Below are positions 55,887 to 64,000 of a DNA stretch of 64,000 nt, one piece after another. Position 1 is the first letter of the stretch; the number at the start of each line of letters is the position of its first letter. The stretch spans positions 124,001 to 188,000 of the forward strand of contig JAXHTV010000002.1 in the NCBI GenBank assembly GCA_034189865.1. The letters are read 5' to 3'. The notes beneath the pieces were generated by a model. The model was not told the origin of the DNA. It searched no databases and saw nothing but the letters and a program-made list of their open reading frames with translations. The translations under genes were made by a program, and so were the position numbers. Source of the DNA: Pseudomonadota bacterium (GTDB lineage: Bacteria > Pseudomonadota > Gammaproteobacteria > UBA5335).

Positions 55887-58154
55887 TTATGCGAGTGTCT
55901 CGTCCTTAGCCGTCTCGTATTCCAGTACCAGCCCGTTCTCGTCCGCTGACAAGTGCACATGACCGCCATGCGCGAGCCGCCCGAACAGGATTTCGTCGGC
56001 CAACGGACGCTTAATGTGGTTTTGTATCACCCGGGCCATGGGCCGCGCGCCCATCTGCGAATCATACCCCTGCTCTGCCAGCCAATGTCGAGCCTGCTGA
56101 TCGGCCGATATCGTCACCCGTTTGGCCTCTAACTGAACTTCGAGTTCGGTGAGGAACTTGTCCACCACATGGTCCAATGTTCGCCGGTCCAGCGGTTGGA
56201 ACTGGATGATCGCATCCAATCGATTGCGAAACTCGGGCGTAAATGACCGGCGAATCACTTCCATCACATCGGTGGAGTGGTTTTGCTCAGTAAAGCCGAT
56301 CGACGGACGATGTAAAGCCTCGGCACCGGCGTTGGTGGTCATCACCAAAATCACGTTGCGGAAATCGGCCTTTCGACCATTGTTGTCAGTGAGCGTTCCG
56401 TGATCCATCACCTGAAGCAGCAAATTAAATACTTCGGGATGTGCTTTTTCGATCTCATCGAGCAGAATCACTGCATGGGGATTCTTTAAAACGGCATCGG
56501 TAAGCAATCCACCTTGGTCGAAACCGACGTAGCCAGGCGGCGCCCCGATCAAACGGGAAACCGTATGCCGCTCCATGTACTCAGACATGTCGAAGCGGAT
56601 CAACTCGATTCCCATGACATGCGCCAGTTGGCGCGTCACTTCGGTTTTCCCCACGCCGGTCGGGCCGGCGAACAGAAACGAACCGATTGGGCGATTGGGA
56701 TGCCCCAGGCCCGACCGACTCATCTTAATGGCATCGGCAAGAGACTCAATGGCCGCATCCTGGCCGTAGATGACCAGCTTCAGATCGCGCTCCATGTTGC
56801 GCAGGATGTCTTTGTCTGAACTGGAAACGCTCTTGGGAGGAATACGTGCAACTTTGGCGACGATGGCTTCGACATCGCCCACCGTTACCGTTTTTTTGCG
56901 TTTTCCTGCAGGCTGTAGCTGGATGCTCGCACCCGCCTCGTCCACGATATCAATGGCCTTATCGGGCAAGTGACGGTCGGTAATGTAACGGGCAGACAAC
57001 TCGGAAGCGGCTTTCAGGGCCGGCCGCGTGAACCGAACCTTGTGGTGATCTTCGAATTGTTTCTGCAGACCGATTAAGATCTGATAGGTCTCTTCCACGC
57101 TGGGCTCAGGAACATCGATCTTTTGAAAACGCCGAGCCAACGCTCGGTCTTTCTCGAAAATCCCGCGGTACTCCTGATACGTCGTGGAGCCGATACATTT
57201 GAGTTCGCCCGACGCGAGCATGGGCTTCAACAGGTTTGATGCATCCATCACGCCGCCAGAGGCTGCGCCAGCACCAATAATGGTATGAATCTCGTCGATG
57301 AACAAAACCGAGCCAGGTTGCTTACGCAGTTGCGCCAGGACACCTTTCAATCGTTTTTCGAAATCCCCGCGATACTTGGTGCCGGCCACCAAAGCCCCCA
57401 AGTCCAGAGCATAGATCGTAGCGCCTGCGAGAACTTCGGGGACACGATTTTGCGTAATCAACCAGGCCAGACCCTCGGCGATCGCGGTTTTGCCAACACC
57501 GGCCTCACCGACCAACAGCGGATTGTTCTTCCGGCGCCGGCATAGAACTTGTACGACCCGCTGGATTTCGTTCTCACGCCCAATCAACGGATCGATATGG
57601 CCGCGCCGGGCACGCTGGTTCAAATTGGTGGCATATAACTCGAGCGGGCTGTCACTTTCATCCGTATCGGCGGTGCGATCCGTGTCTCCGGACACATCGT
57701 CTGGGGTGTCATCATGGTCATGGACTTTGCGAATGCCATGCGAGATGTAATTTACGACGTCCAGGCGAGTCACCGATTGTTTGTTCAGCAAGAACACCGC
57801 ATGCGCATCTTGTTCGCTGAAAATCGCGACCAAGACGTTCAAGCCCGTCACTTCCTTCTTACCGGCGGACTGAACATGAAAAAAAGCACGTTGGAGGACA
57901 CGTTGAAAACCAAGAGTGGGTTGGACGTCGTGGGATTCATCCGCGTCCACCACCGGCGTATGGGCGTCTATGAACTCTCTCAATTCCCGACCGAGCAACT
58001 CCAGATCGGTGCCACATACTTTGAGCACTTCGACGACCATTGCGTTATCCAGTAAGGCCAACAACAAATGCTCAACGGTGATGAACTCATGATGACGCTC
58101 ACGTGCGTCATTGAAAGCGGCGTTTATGCTGTACTCAAGCTCTTTGCTTAACAT
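55887..58154 (-). CDS. clpA: ATP-dependent Clp protease ATP-binding subunit ClpA
   Basis: A 755-residue AAA+ unfoldase that feeds ClpP. The N-domain (about 1-150) is followed by D1 with GEAGVGKTA and D2 with GPTGVGKTE; the ClpA-specific start MLSKELEYSINAAFNDARERHHEF and the absence of the ClpB middle coiled coil separate it from ClpB. The ClpP-binding IGL-type loop lies in the D2 domain (RPSIGFTEQN). The neighbours clpS (123 bases upstream) and aat/infA (convergent) complete the N-degron pathway. The short spacing at the 3' end, 14 bases from infA's stop, has no terminator. Confidence 0.97.
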   Translation of the reverse strand: MLSKELEYSINAAFNDARERHHEFITVEHLLLALLDNAMVVEVLKVCGTDLELLGRELREFIDAHTPVVDADESHDVQPTLGFQRVLQRAFFHVQSAGKKEVTGLNVLVAIFSEQDAHAVFLLNKQSVTRLDVVNYISHGIRKVHDHDDTPDDVSGDTDRTADTDESDSPLELYATNLNQRARRGHIDPLIGRENEIQRVVQVLCRRRKNNPLLVGEAGVGKTAIAEGLAWLITQNRVPEVLAGATIYALDLGALVAGTKYRGDFEKRLKGVLAQLRKQPGSVLFIDEIHTIIGAGAASGGVMDASNLLKPMLASGELKCIGSTTYQEYRGIFEKDRALARRFQKIDVPEPSVEETYQILIGLQKQFEDHHKVRFTRPALKAASELSARYITDRHLPDKAIDIVDEAGASIQLQPAGKRKKTVTVGDVEAIVAKVARIPPKSVSSSDKDILRNMERDLKLVIYGQDAAIESLADAIKMSRSGLGHPNRPIGSFLFAGPTGVGKTEVTRQLAHVMGIELIRFDMSEYMERHTVSRLIGAPPGYVGFDQGGLLTDAVLKNPHAVILLDEIEKAHPEVFNLLLQVMDHGTLTDNNGRKADFRNVILVMTTNAGAEALHRPSIGFTEQNHSTDVMEVIRRSFTPEFRNRLDAIIQFQPLDRRTLDHVVDKFLTELEVQLEAKRVTISADQQARHWLAEQGYDSQMGARPMARVIQNHIKRPLADEILFGRLAHGGHVHLSADENGLVLEYETAKDETLA

Positions 58155-58276
58155 GCTCGATTACCCCAGTCGGACGCGAACCGGTCTCCGCCGGATGCCC
58201 AAATGTACTCTCTACTCCTACCCCGTTATCGGTCTGTTTCCCCAAACCCGTAGTCCTGAAGAGGACGAATTTCAGC

Positions 58277-58594
58277 TTATGCTTCTTCCATCGAACAAAG
58301 CAACGGGTGATTGTTCTTCCGCGAATACTCGTTCACCTGCGCCACTTTGGTTTCCGCGATCTCCGCCGGAAAAATACCGCAAACCGCTTTTCCCTGCGTA
58401 TGGACTTGCAACATGGTCTGCGTGGCCTTATTCCGATTCATGGCGAAAAACTGCTCGAGCACGTGAACCACAAACTCCATCGGCGTGAAATCGTCGTTGA
58501 GCATCACCACTTTATACAGAGGTGGTGGCTTAACTTGCGGTCTAGACGTCTCGACAGCCAGATCGCCGTCGTCGAATCGTTCTTTACGGGTCAT
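58277..58594 (-). CDS. clpS: Clp protease adaptor ClpS
   Basis: A 105-residue adaptor that delivers N-degron proteins to Clp[25 protein letters not shown] holds the NDDFTPM pocket, and [34 protein letters not shown] continues with the conserved H for the N-terminal amine. It ends LLCSMEEA as in E. coli. ATG 58594 is preferred; an in-frame TTG at 58618 would add eight residues. It precedes clpA on the same strand and probably shares its promoter. Confidence 0.96.
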   Translation of the reverse strand: MTRKERFDDGDLAVETSRPQVKPPPLYKVVMLNDDFTPMEFVVHVLEQFFAMNRNKATQTMLQVHTQGKAVCGIFPAEIAETKVAQVNEYSRKNNHPLLCSMEEA

Positions 58595-58852
58595 GGTACT
58601 CGGAAAGACATTCGCCAATTACTAAGATGGGTAAGCCACGTCGAAAGTTCAGAAATACAAACGCGCGGCCGACGAAGACCCCACCTAAATCGCAGGTGGT
58701 GACGATTATTGTGCAGCTAACTGGCTTGGTTTAAAAGACCAAAACAGCGACTGCGTGGAGTGAGCCGAGAAGGCTGTGCTCTAAAGAGCAATCCTCACCA
58801 GATTCCAGTGACGATTCGCGAAACGATATTGTTCGATTTTGAGTGCTTCAAT

Positions 58853-59812
58853 TCAGTATCGAACCAACGCGGAGCCCCAAGTGAAGCCGGCGCCGAAGGC
58901 CTCCAGCAACAGAAGGTCGCCACGTTTGACACGACCATCCCGGACGGCGACATCAAGAGCCAGGGGAACCGAAGCCGCTGAGGTATTTCCATGCTCGGCG
59001 ACCGTTACGATGACTTGCTCCATCGACATGCCTAATCGCCGCGCCGTGGCTTGAATGATGCGGATGTTCGCTTGGTGAGGGATCAACCAATCAATATCTG
59101 TCTTGTCGAGCTGGTGTTTTTCCAGGCACTCTTCCACCGTCCGGCCCAAAGTGGTTACGGCCACTTTGAACACTTCGTTGCCTTTCATTTGAAGAAAGTC
59201 ATTTTCCATATGGCGGAAGTTCCGGCCCACGCCCGATGGGAAATAGAGCAAATCCTTGTAACGGCCATCTGCGTGAATATGGGTTCCCACAATGCCGGGC
59301 TCTTCACTCGCCTCAAGAATGACGGCGCCGGCGCCGTCACCGAACAAAACGCAGGTACCCCGGTCATCCCAATCCAACAATGGGGTAATTTTTTCTGCGC
59401 CCAGCACGAGAATTCGATTCACCTCGCCGCTACGCATGAATTTGTCAGCAACGCTGAGCGCGTAGATAAAGCTGCTACAGGCCGCTTCCAGGGTGAACGC
59501 GGGAATGTCCTTGACCCCCAGTTTTTCTTGTAATAACACGGCGCTATTAGGGAAAATCTGATCCGGCGTGGTGGTACCGAGGATGATCATATCAAGATCT
59601 TCGGGCTGCAGTCCCGCACTCTCCAATGCTTGGCGTGCCGCCTTCTCGGACATCCAGCTGACCGTTTCCTCATCATCTGCGATGCGACGCTCTACTATGC
59701 CGGTGCGCTCCCGAATCCATTGATCCGAGGTGTCAACCATCTTTTCTAACTCTGCGTTGGTCAACACACGCTTCGGCAAATAGCTGCCCGTCGCCACAAT
59801 CCGAGAATACAT
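58853..59812 (-). CDS. fabH: 3-oxoacyl-ACP synthase III
   Basis: A 319-residue condensing enzyme that joins acetyl-CoA and malonyl-ACP to start fatty-acid synthesis. The catalytic triad is C112 (LEAACSSFIYAL), His of PHQANIRI and Asn of HGNTSAAS. CSS is found where many FabH have CAG or CTG. It lies six bases after plsX on the same strand, but the usual fabD, fabG and acpP do not follow: the next genes downstream are clpS and clpA, so the fab cluster is split here. Confidence 0.95.
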   Translation of the reverse strand: MYSRIVATGSYLPKRVLTNAELEKMVDTSDQWIRERTGIVERRIADDEETVSWMSEKAARQALESAGLQPEDLDMIILGTTTPDQIFPNSAVLLQEKLGVKDIPAFTLEAACSSFIYALSVADKFMRSGEVNRILVLGAEKITPLLDWDDRGTCVLFGDGAGAVILEASEEPGIVGTHIHADGRYKDLLYFPSGVGRNFRHMENDFLQMKGNEVFKVAVTTLGRTVEECLEKHQLDKTDIDWLIPHQANIRIIQATARRLGMSMEQVIVTVAEHGNTSAASVPLALDVAVRDGRVKRGDLLLLEAFGAGFTWGSALVRY

Positions 59813-59818
59813 TTGACG

Positions 59819-60853
59819 TTATCCCTCGCCGACTTGTTGTTCTGTTAATGCCGAAGCCACCAATCGGCCGATTTTCTGAGGCACGGCTTTCTCGACTTCC
59901 ACTACCGCGATTCGGATCGCGTTTCCGAAAGCCAATGCATCCGCGCCGCCATGGCTCTTGATCACGATACCTTGAAGCCCGACCAAACTCGCGCCGTTGT
60001 AAAGGCGCGGATCCAACCGCCGCCCGATCGCTTTAAGAACCGGGTATGCAATCAAGCCCGCCGCTCGCGTCAGCCAGTTCCGCTTGAATTCAGCGCGGAT
60101 AAAGTGCGCCATCATGGTCGCCAGTCCCTCACTGGACTTGAGTGCCACGTTACCGGAGAACCCGTCACAGACGACGACGTCCGTGTCACCGGAGAAAACG
60201 CGATTGCCCTCGACGAAGCCAACGTAGTTGAGATTGGAATGCTGCAATAGCTGCGCCGCACTCCGAATCGTGTCGACACCTTTGACTTCTTCCTCACCGA
60301 TGTTCAGCAGCGCCACTCGTGGATCCGCGATGTTGTCCACCGACTCCGACATCACGGCACCCATCACGGCGAATTGATACAGCTGCTCGGGGGTACATTC
60401 GGCGTTGGCGCCCAAATCAAGCATATAAGTGCGACCGCGGATAGTCGGCATGGCCGATATAATCGCCGGACGATCAATACCCGGAATGGTTTTGAGGACG
60501 AACCGTGCCGTTGCCATAAGCGCGCCGGTATTTCCGGAGCTCACCACCGCATCGGCAAGACCGTCTTTCACCAGGTTGATTGCCACGCGCATCGACGAGT
60601 CTTTCTTGTTGCGAAGCGCCTTGGATGGCGACTCGTCCATCCCCACCACTTCACTGGCATGACGAACGGCCAATCGCTCGTCTTCGGAAACGCGATGCTT
60701 GGCAAATTCCGCTCGAATCGCGTCCTGGTCACCCACCAGAATCTGCCGCAGAGCGGGATACTCGCGATAAGCCGCAACGGCGGCCGCAACAACCACCTGG
60801 GGACCGTGGTCACCGCCCATGGCATCAAGTGAGATTCGAGCTTGGTATTCCAT
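59819..60853 (-). CDS. plsX: Phosphate acyltransferase PlsX
   Basis: A 344-residue protein that makes acyl-phosphate from acyl-ACP for phospholipid synthesis. It opens [20 protein letters not shown], then [13 protein letters not shown], and [21 protein letters not shown] in the second half: all PlsX signatures. ATG 60853 and the length are normal. It is third in the yceD-rpmF-plsX-fabH order and is followed by fabH after six bases. Confidence 0.96.
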   Translation of the reverse strand: MEYQARISLDAMGGDHGPQVVVAAAVAAYREYPALRQILVGDQDAIRAEFAKHRVSEDERLAVRHASEVVGMDESPSKALRNKKDSSMRVAINLVKDGLADAVVSSGNTGALMATARFVLKTIPGIDRPAIISAMPTIRGRTYMLDLGANAECTPEQLYQFAVMGAVMSESVDNIADPRVALLNIGEEEVKGVDTIRSAAQLLQHSNLNYVGFVEGNRVFSGDTDVVVCDGFSGNVALKSSEGLATMMAHFIRAEFKRNWLTRAAGLIAYPVLKAIGRRLDPRLYNGASLVGLQGIVIKSHGGADALAFGNAIRIAVVEVEKAVPQKIGRLVASALTEQQVGEG

Positions 60854-60969
60854 CGGTGGCGTTTATTCCGAATCCCGGCCGTTACAGCGAATCCCTGTAA
60901 TGTACGGATCCAGATCCCGCGTCATCACCAACCACGTGAAACAACGAATGGAACCGGCATCCGGTAAAT

Positions 60970-61143
60970 TCATTCTTTATCTAGCACTTTGCGGCCACGA
61001 TAATAGCCATCAGGGGTGAGATGGTGACGGCGATGAGTTTCGCCCGTGGTCCGGTCTTCCGAAAGCGTGACGCCGCCCAATGCATCGTGCGCGCGGCGCA
61101 TCCCGCGTTTTGAACGTGTTTTACGGTTTTGCTGTACGGCCAT
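60970..61143 (-). CDS. rpmF: 50S ribosomal protein L32
   Basis: A 57-residue protein read directly from the minus strand: [20 protein letters not shown], then [37 protein letters not shown]. This is the full L32 pattern (N-terminal basic [20 protein letters not shown] and C-terminal HxxxxDGYYRGR). It lacks the zinc cysteines of the alternative L32 type. It is shorter than most frames listed for this stretch and sits between yceD and plsX as in E. coli. Confidence 0.97.
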   Translation of the reverse strand: MAVQQNRKTRSKRGMRRAHDALGGVTLSEDRTTGETHRRHHLTPDGYYRGRKVLDKE

Positions 61144-61305
61144 GAATTCCTGACTCCCATTTGATCCAAACTATGTAACGAACGAGCTCCCTATGCGGCA
61201 ACCGGTCAGTAGCCGCCCAGCTGATGACTATCTTGAATAGCTCAACGCCGGTAACACCATAAGTGGAAGAACTCGCCTCGTATCAAATGTCGCGTAGAAC
61301 ACACC

Positions 61306-61833
61306 CTAATCGTGTTCTGAACGCCAATTTTTAAGTGCCGCGAATGGATTCTGACTCGGCTGCTCTCTACTATCGCTCTCTTCGCACTCACGCGGGATTT
61401 CCGGCGCGGGACACGACTGCCCTTCACCATGTCGGGGGAAATTCGGCAGCGCCAGTATCATCTCGTCTTCAATCAGATCTGCCAGCGTCAGGTACTCGTC
61501 ATCGAGCAACAACGGCTCGGATTCCCTGGCCACCTGCGACAAATCGGCCTCATTGCTGACACACTGAAGCGTTATAGGTCGTTCCACCCGGACAACAACC
61601 GGTTCCAAGCATCGCTGGCAGGTCATAGTGACCGAACTGCGAATGAAACCGCGTATCTCCGAGCGGCCCGTGTCGTTACGCCCGAACTTCAGCTCGAACT
61701 GGACGTCACCTACGGTGTCGCAGACCATGGTTTTCACGCGCGGCAGTTCCGAAATGGCATAGCCGCCACTGAGAACTTCGCCCGCAGATACCATACGAGG
61801 AACGTCGATACGTCCCGGCAGCCCATCGCGCAT
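61306..61833 (-). CDS. yceD: YceD/DUF177 family protein
   Basis: A 175-residue protein of the DUF177 family (23S rRNA accumulation protein in some species). TMTCQRCLEPVVVRVERPI is the typical C-Q-R-C-L-E block; DDEYLTLADLIEDEMILALPNFPRHG is the second block with acidic residues before the L-P. It always sits upstream of rpmF, as here (162 bases), and may regulate ribosome assembly. The C-terminal QNPFAALKNW is the standard ending. Confidence 0.94.
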   Translation of the reverse strand: MRDGLPGRIDVPRMVSAGEVLSGGYAISELPRVKTMVCDTVGDVQFELKFGRNDTGRSEIRGFIRSSVTMTCQRCLEPVVVRVERPITLQCVSNEADLSQVARESEPLLLDDEYLTLADLIEDEMILALPNFPRHGEGQSCPAPEIPRECEESDSREQPSQNPFAALKNWRSEHD

Positions 61834-62027
61834 AAGCGGCGTATCTTAGTCTCGCCCCCCGTCGTTGTCAAAGAAAAGCGACGCGAAAAAACCGACACAA
61901 GCCTTTGTTTTTCAATAATGGAGTCGAATCGACAAGTCCACGTACTTTAAAGGCTTCGAGCTTGACAAACTTCCGCTCAATCCCGTAGTAAATGAAACCC
62001 GCGCCACAAATCAGATGATCCTTACCC

Positions 62028-62615
62028 ATGAACGACCAACCCACTCTCGTTCTCGCTTCGACCTCCCCCTATCGAAAGCAGTTGCTCGAACGTTTACAGA
62101 TTCCTTTCAACTGTCGCGCACCGGCCGTCGATGAAACGCCCCACCCAGGAGAATCACCCGTCGACATGGTTCGCCGACTGTCCCTGGAAAAAGCGCGCGC
62201 GGCTATGAGTGAATTCAACAACGCGCTGATTATCGGTTCCGACCAAGTGGCCGTGGTGGACGGTAAATCCGTCGGCAAACCGGGAGGACACGAACAGGCA
62301 GTCCTGCAACTGCAACGGCTTTCGGGTCAGACCGTGATCTATCTCACCGGCTTGTGCCTCACCAACACGGTCACCGGGAAAAGCACAGTCGATTTGGTGG
62401 AAACGACGGTAGAATTTCGGGCGTTGAGGGACGAGCAGATCGAGAATTATTTACGGAAAGATCAGCCCTACAATTGTGCGGGCAGCTTTCGCAACGAAAC
62501 CCTGGGTATCGCGCTTTGCCGTCGAATCGAAAGCGAAGACCCCACGGCTTTGATGGGACTGCCATTGATTCGTCTGTGCGATATGCTGATGGCCGAAAGT
62601 TACCCGTTACTTTGA
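62028..62615 (+). CDS. maf: Maf-type nucleotide pyrophosphatase, YceF-like
   Basis: A 195-residue Maf protein. It opens LVLASTSPYRKQLLERL (the S-x-x-R-x-x-L phosphate motif), with PVDMVRRLSLEKA, IIGSDQVAVVDG and CAGSFRNETLGI following. The SDQ plus the YceF-type position next to yceD suggest the 7-methyl-GTP pyrophosphatase subfamily. The usual KSEGLGI block is RNETLGI here, so one catalytic neighbour differs. It is divergent from yceD and overlaps the convergent rluC end by nine bases. Confidence 0.92.
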   Translation: MNDQPTLVLASTSPYRKQLLERLQIPFNCRAPAVDETPHPGESPVDMVRRLSLEKARAAMSEFNNALIIGSDQVAVVDGKSVGKPGGHEQAVLQLQRLSGQTVIYLTGLCLTNTVTGKSTVDLVETTVEFRALRDEQIENYLRKDQPYNCAGSFRNETLGIALCRRIESEDPTALMGLPLIRLCDMLMAESYPLL

Positions 62616-63593
62616 GGTACCGCGCTTGATCGGCAGATGATCGAGCACCCCTTTCAAATCGTCCGCAAGCGGCGCGTCAAAATCTAACGGCGGATGCTGA
62701 CCCAAGGCGGGGAGCGACAGCGAAACGGCGTGCAAGAACAAGCGCTTTAACCCCAGCGCCTTCATTTGACGGTTAAATTCCGGATCGCCGTAACGATCAT
62801 CGCCTGCGACGGGATGTCCCTGATGGGCGGCATGGACGCGAATCTGATGGGTACGTCCGGTACTGATCTGGATCTTGACCAATGAAGAAAACGAGAACAC
62901 CTGAACCACACGAAACGTGCTGGACGCCGTGCGGCCATCGGCGCTGACCCTGACGGTTCGCTCACCCCGTTCTCGATGCTCCGTGTCCAACGATGCTTGG
63001 ACAACTGTCTTATCAGAAGCCCAGCGGCCCCGCGTCAAAGCCAAATAGTGCTTCTCACACGTCCCTGATTTGAACGCCGCGTGGAGTTCTCGCATGGCAA
63101 CCGGCGTTTTGGCGAGAACCAAAACGCCGCTGGTCGCGCGATCGAGCCGGTGAGCCAAACTGACATCGGGGCAGTCGGGGCGCAGGTAACGAAACACTTC
63201 AATGACACCGTAGTCGACCCCCGTGCCCGCGTGCACGGGAATCCCCTGCGGCTTATTGATAACCAGCAAGCGATCATCCTCGTAAATGACGCTGCCGGCC
63301 AAGCGCTCCGTCAAACGTGAAGGCGGTGGCGACGTGGACTGCGCCGAGACGGATGCCACTCGGAGCGGAGGTACTCTCACCACATCGCCAGCACGGAGTT
63401 TGTAGTCGGGCTTGACGCGTCCTTTGTTAACCCGCACTTCGCCCCGCCGCAGGATACGGTATATGTGGGTTCGCGGTACGCCTCGCAGCTGCCCCATCAG
63501 AAAATTGTCGACCCGCTGACCGGCGCGCGATGCATCGATTTCCACATACGACACTTCGCGACGGTCGGTACCGCGCTCATCGGCTTGGGTCAT
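62607..63593 (-). CDS. rluC: 23S rRNA pseudouridine synthase RluC
   Basis: A 328-residue pseudouridine synthase: S4-like domain (residues about 20-85, GQRVDNFLMGQLRGVPRTHIYRILRRGEVRVN) followed by the RluA catalytic domain with AHRLDRATSGVLVLAKT containing the Asp nucleophile, and SSLVKIQISTGRTHQIRVHAAHQGHPVAGD. RluC modifies U955, U2504 and U2580 of 23S rRNA. ATG 63593 overlaps the radA stop (ATGA), so they are coupled. The end overlaps maf by nine bases on the other strand. Confidence 0.95.
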   Translation of the reverse strand: MTQADERGTDRREVSYVEIDASRAGQRVDNFLMGQLRGVPRTHIYRILRRGEVRVNKGRVKPDYKLRAGDVVRVPPLRVASVSAQSTSPPPSRLTERLAGSVIYEDDRLLVINKPQGIPVHAGTGVDYGVIEVFRYLRPDCPDVSLAHRLDRATSGVLVLAKTPVAMRELHAAFKSGTCEKHYLALTRGRWASDKTVVQASLDTEHRERGERTVRVSADGRTASSTFRVVQVFSFSSLVKIQISTGRTHQIRVHAAHQGHPVAGDDRYGDPEFNRQMKALGLKRLFLHAVSLSLPALGQHPPLDFDAPLADDLKGVLDHLPIKRGTSK

Positions 63594-64000
63594 AGCAGGT
63601 CCAACGCTTCCGACATCCGTCGCAGACCGATCACTTCCAATCCCTCAATCGTACGGTGACGCGGCTGGTTAGCATAAGGAACGATAGCCCGGCGAAACCC
63701 ATGTTTCGCCGCTTCATTCAGTCGTTCCTCGCCATTGGGCACCGGCCGCACTTCGCCGGCCAGGCCTAACTCTCCGAACACCAGCGTATCGGCACCTAAT
63801 GGTTGGTTGCGAAAACTGGACAAGACAGCCAACAGCACCGACAGATCGCTGGCGGTCTCCCCAATGCGCATACCGCCCACCACATTCACGAACACGTCTT
63901 GATTGAACATGGCCACACCCCCGTGGCGATGCAGAATAGCCAACAGCATGGCCAGACGATTTTGATCCATGCCAACCGTCACCCGCCGTGGGTTTTGTAG
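63590..64000 (-). CDS. radA: DNA repair protein RadA, C-terminal fragment
   Basis: The last 136 codons of a gene that runs past the end of the window. The frame starts LQNPRRVTVGMDQNRLAMLL and continues with HGGVAMFNQDVFVNVVGGMRIGE, FRNQPLGADTLVFGELGLAGEVRPV: this is the Lon-like C-terminal domain of RadA/Sms, a branch-migration helicase. The Lon-type Ser/Lys pair is not complete, as in other RadA proteins. Its stop overlaps the rluC start by four bases. Confidence 0.95.
   Translation of the reverse strand, partial: LQNPRRVTVGMDQNRLAMLLAILHRHGGVAMFNQDVFVNVVGGMRIGETASDLSVLLAVLSSFRNQPLGADTLVFGELGLAGEVRPVPNGEERLNEAAKHGFRRAIVPYANQPRHRTIEGLEVIGLRRMSEALDLL

Overview
The window looks like chromosome of an aerobic or facultative gammaproteobacterium. 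Several gene orders are typical of that class: ftsK-lolA-rarA-crcB-serS, aat-infA next to clpA and clpS, maf/yceD-rpmF-plsX-fabH, rluC next to radA, and an E. coli-like LexA with a CTGT-N8-ACAG SOS box. Base composition is moderately GC-rich and fairly even. I found no tRNA, rRNA, CRISPR array, insertion sequence or prophage block. The sequence alone does not fix a genus.

Layout: 1-3657 is the distal half of an N-type F1Fo ATPase operon (atpB tail, atpE, atpF, atpA, atpG) with the residues of a Na+-binding c ring and no separate delta gene. 3694-9306 holds an MFS transporter, a LURP-one-type protein, a nitric-oxide/anaerobic group (DUF454, NnrS, an NsrR-like Rrf2 regulator) and hemN. 9321-12175 is the SOS mutagenesis operon lexA-imuA-imuB behind an SOS box that abuts the lexA start codon. 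12200-18524 has a duplicated 3' fragment of a cation-efflux gene beside a small secreted protein, the intact efflux gene, an MBL-fold hydrolase, an SDR, a MoaB/CinA-like protein, a beta-barrel outer membrane protein and a carbonic anhydrase. 18748-24041 is an ion and osmotic block (CorA, MscS/MscK-type channel, TrkA, TrkH). 24181-31809 is mixed: YdcH, YgiQ, Tag, a secreted tail-collar protein, a four-cysteine secreted protein, a GNAT, a UbiB-family kinase and DUF924.

31920-37591 is the most unusual part. A lone copper membrane monooxygenase subunit C (PmoC/AmoC family) has all six known metal-ligand positions, its own promoter and a terminator, but no A or B subunit nearby. Next to it lies a CoA-ester catabolism cluster: two dissimilar acyl-CoA dehydrogenases, a DUF35 OB-fold protein with a degenerate zinc ribbon, and a thiolase-fold protein lacking both reactive cysteines. 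This set resembles the Ltp2/DUF35/paired dehydrogenase sets of steroid side-chain degradation.

38075-42526 has a universal stress protein, a HIT protein, class I aldolase, glycerol kinase and a hotdog thioesterase. 42745-45507 holds two OmpA/TSP3-repeat proteins whose last 705 bp, including stop codon and terminator, are identical by eye while their N-terminal barrels are strongly diverged: a recent gene conversion or module swap. 45529-64000 is mostly conserved housekeeping: serS, crcB, rarA, a VanZ-like gene, lolA, ftsK, alanine dehydrogenase, a PF04339 protein, aat, infA, clpA, clpS, fabH, plsX, rpmF, yceD, maf, rluC and the end of radA.

Together the genes suggest a cell that handles Na+ and K+ actively, senses NO through an Fe-S Rrf2 regulator, makes haem without oxygen, and degrades acyl-CoA or sterol-like side chains. 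Whether it oxidises ammonia, methane or another hydrocarbon cannot be decided from a lone subunit C.
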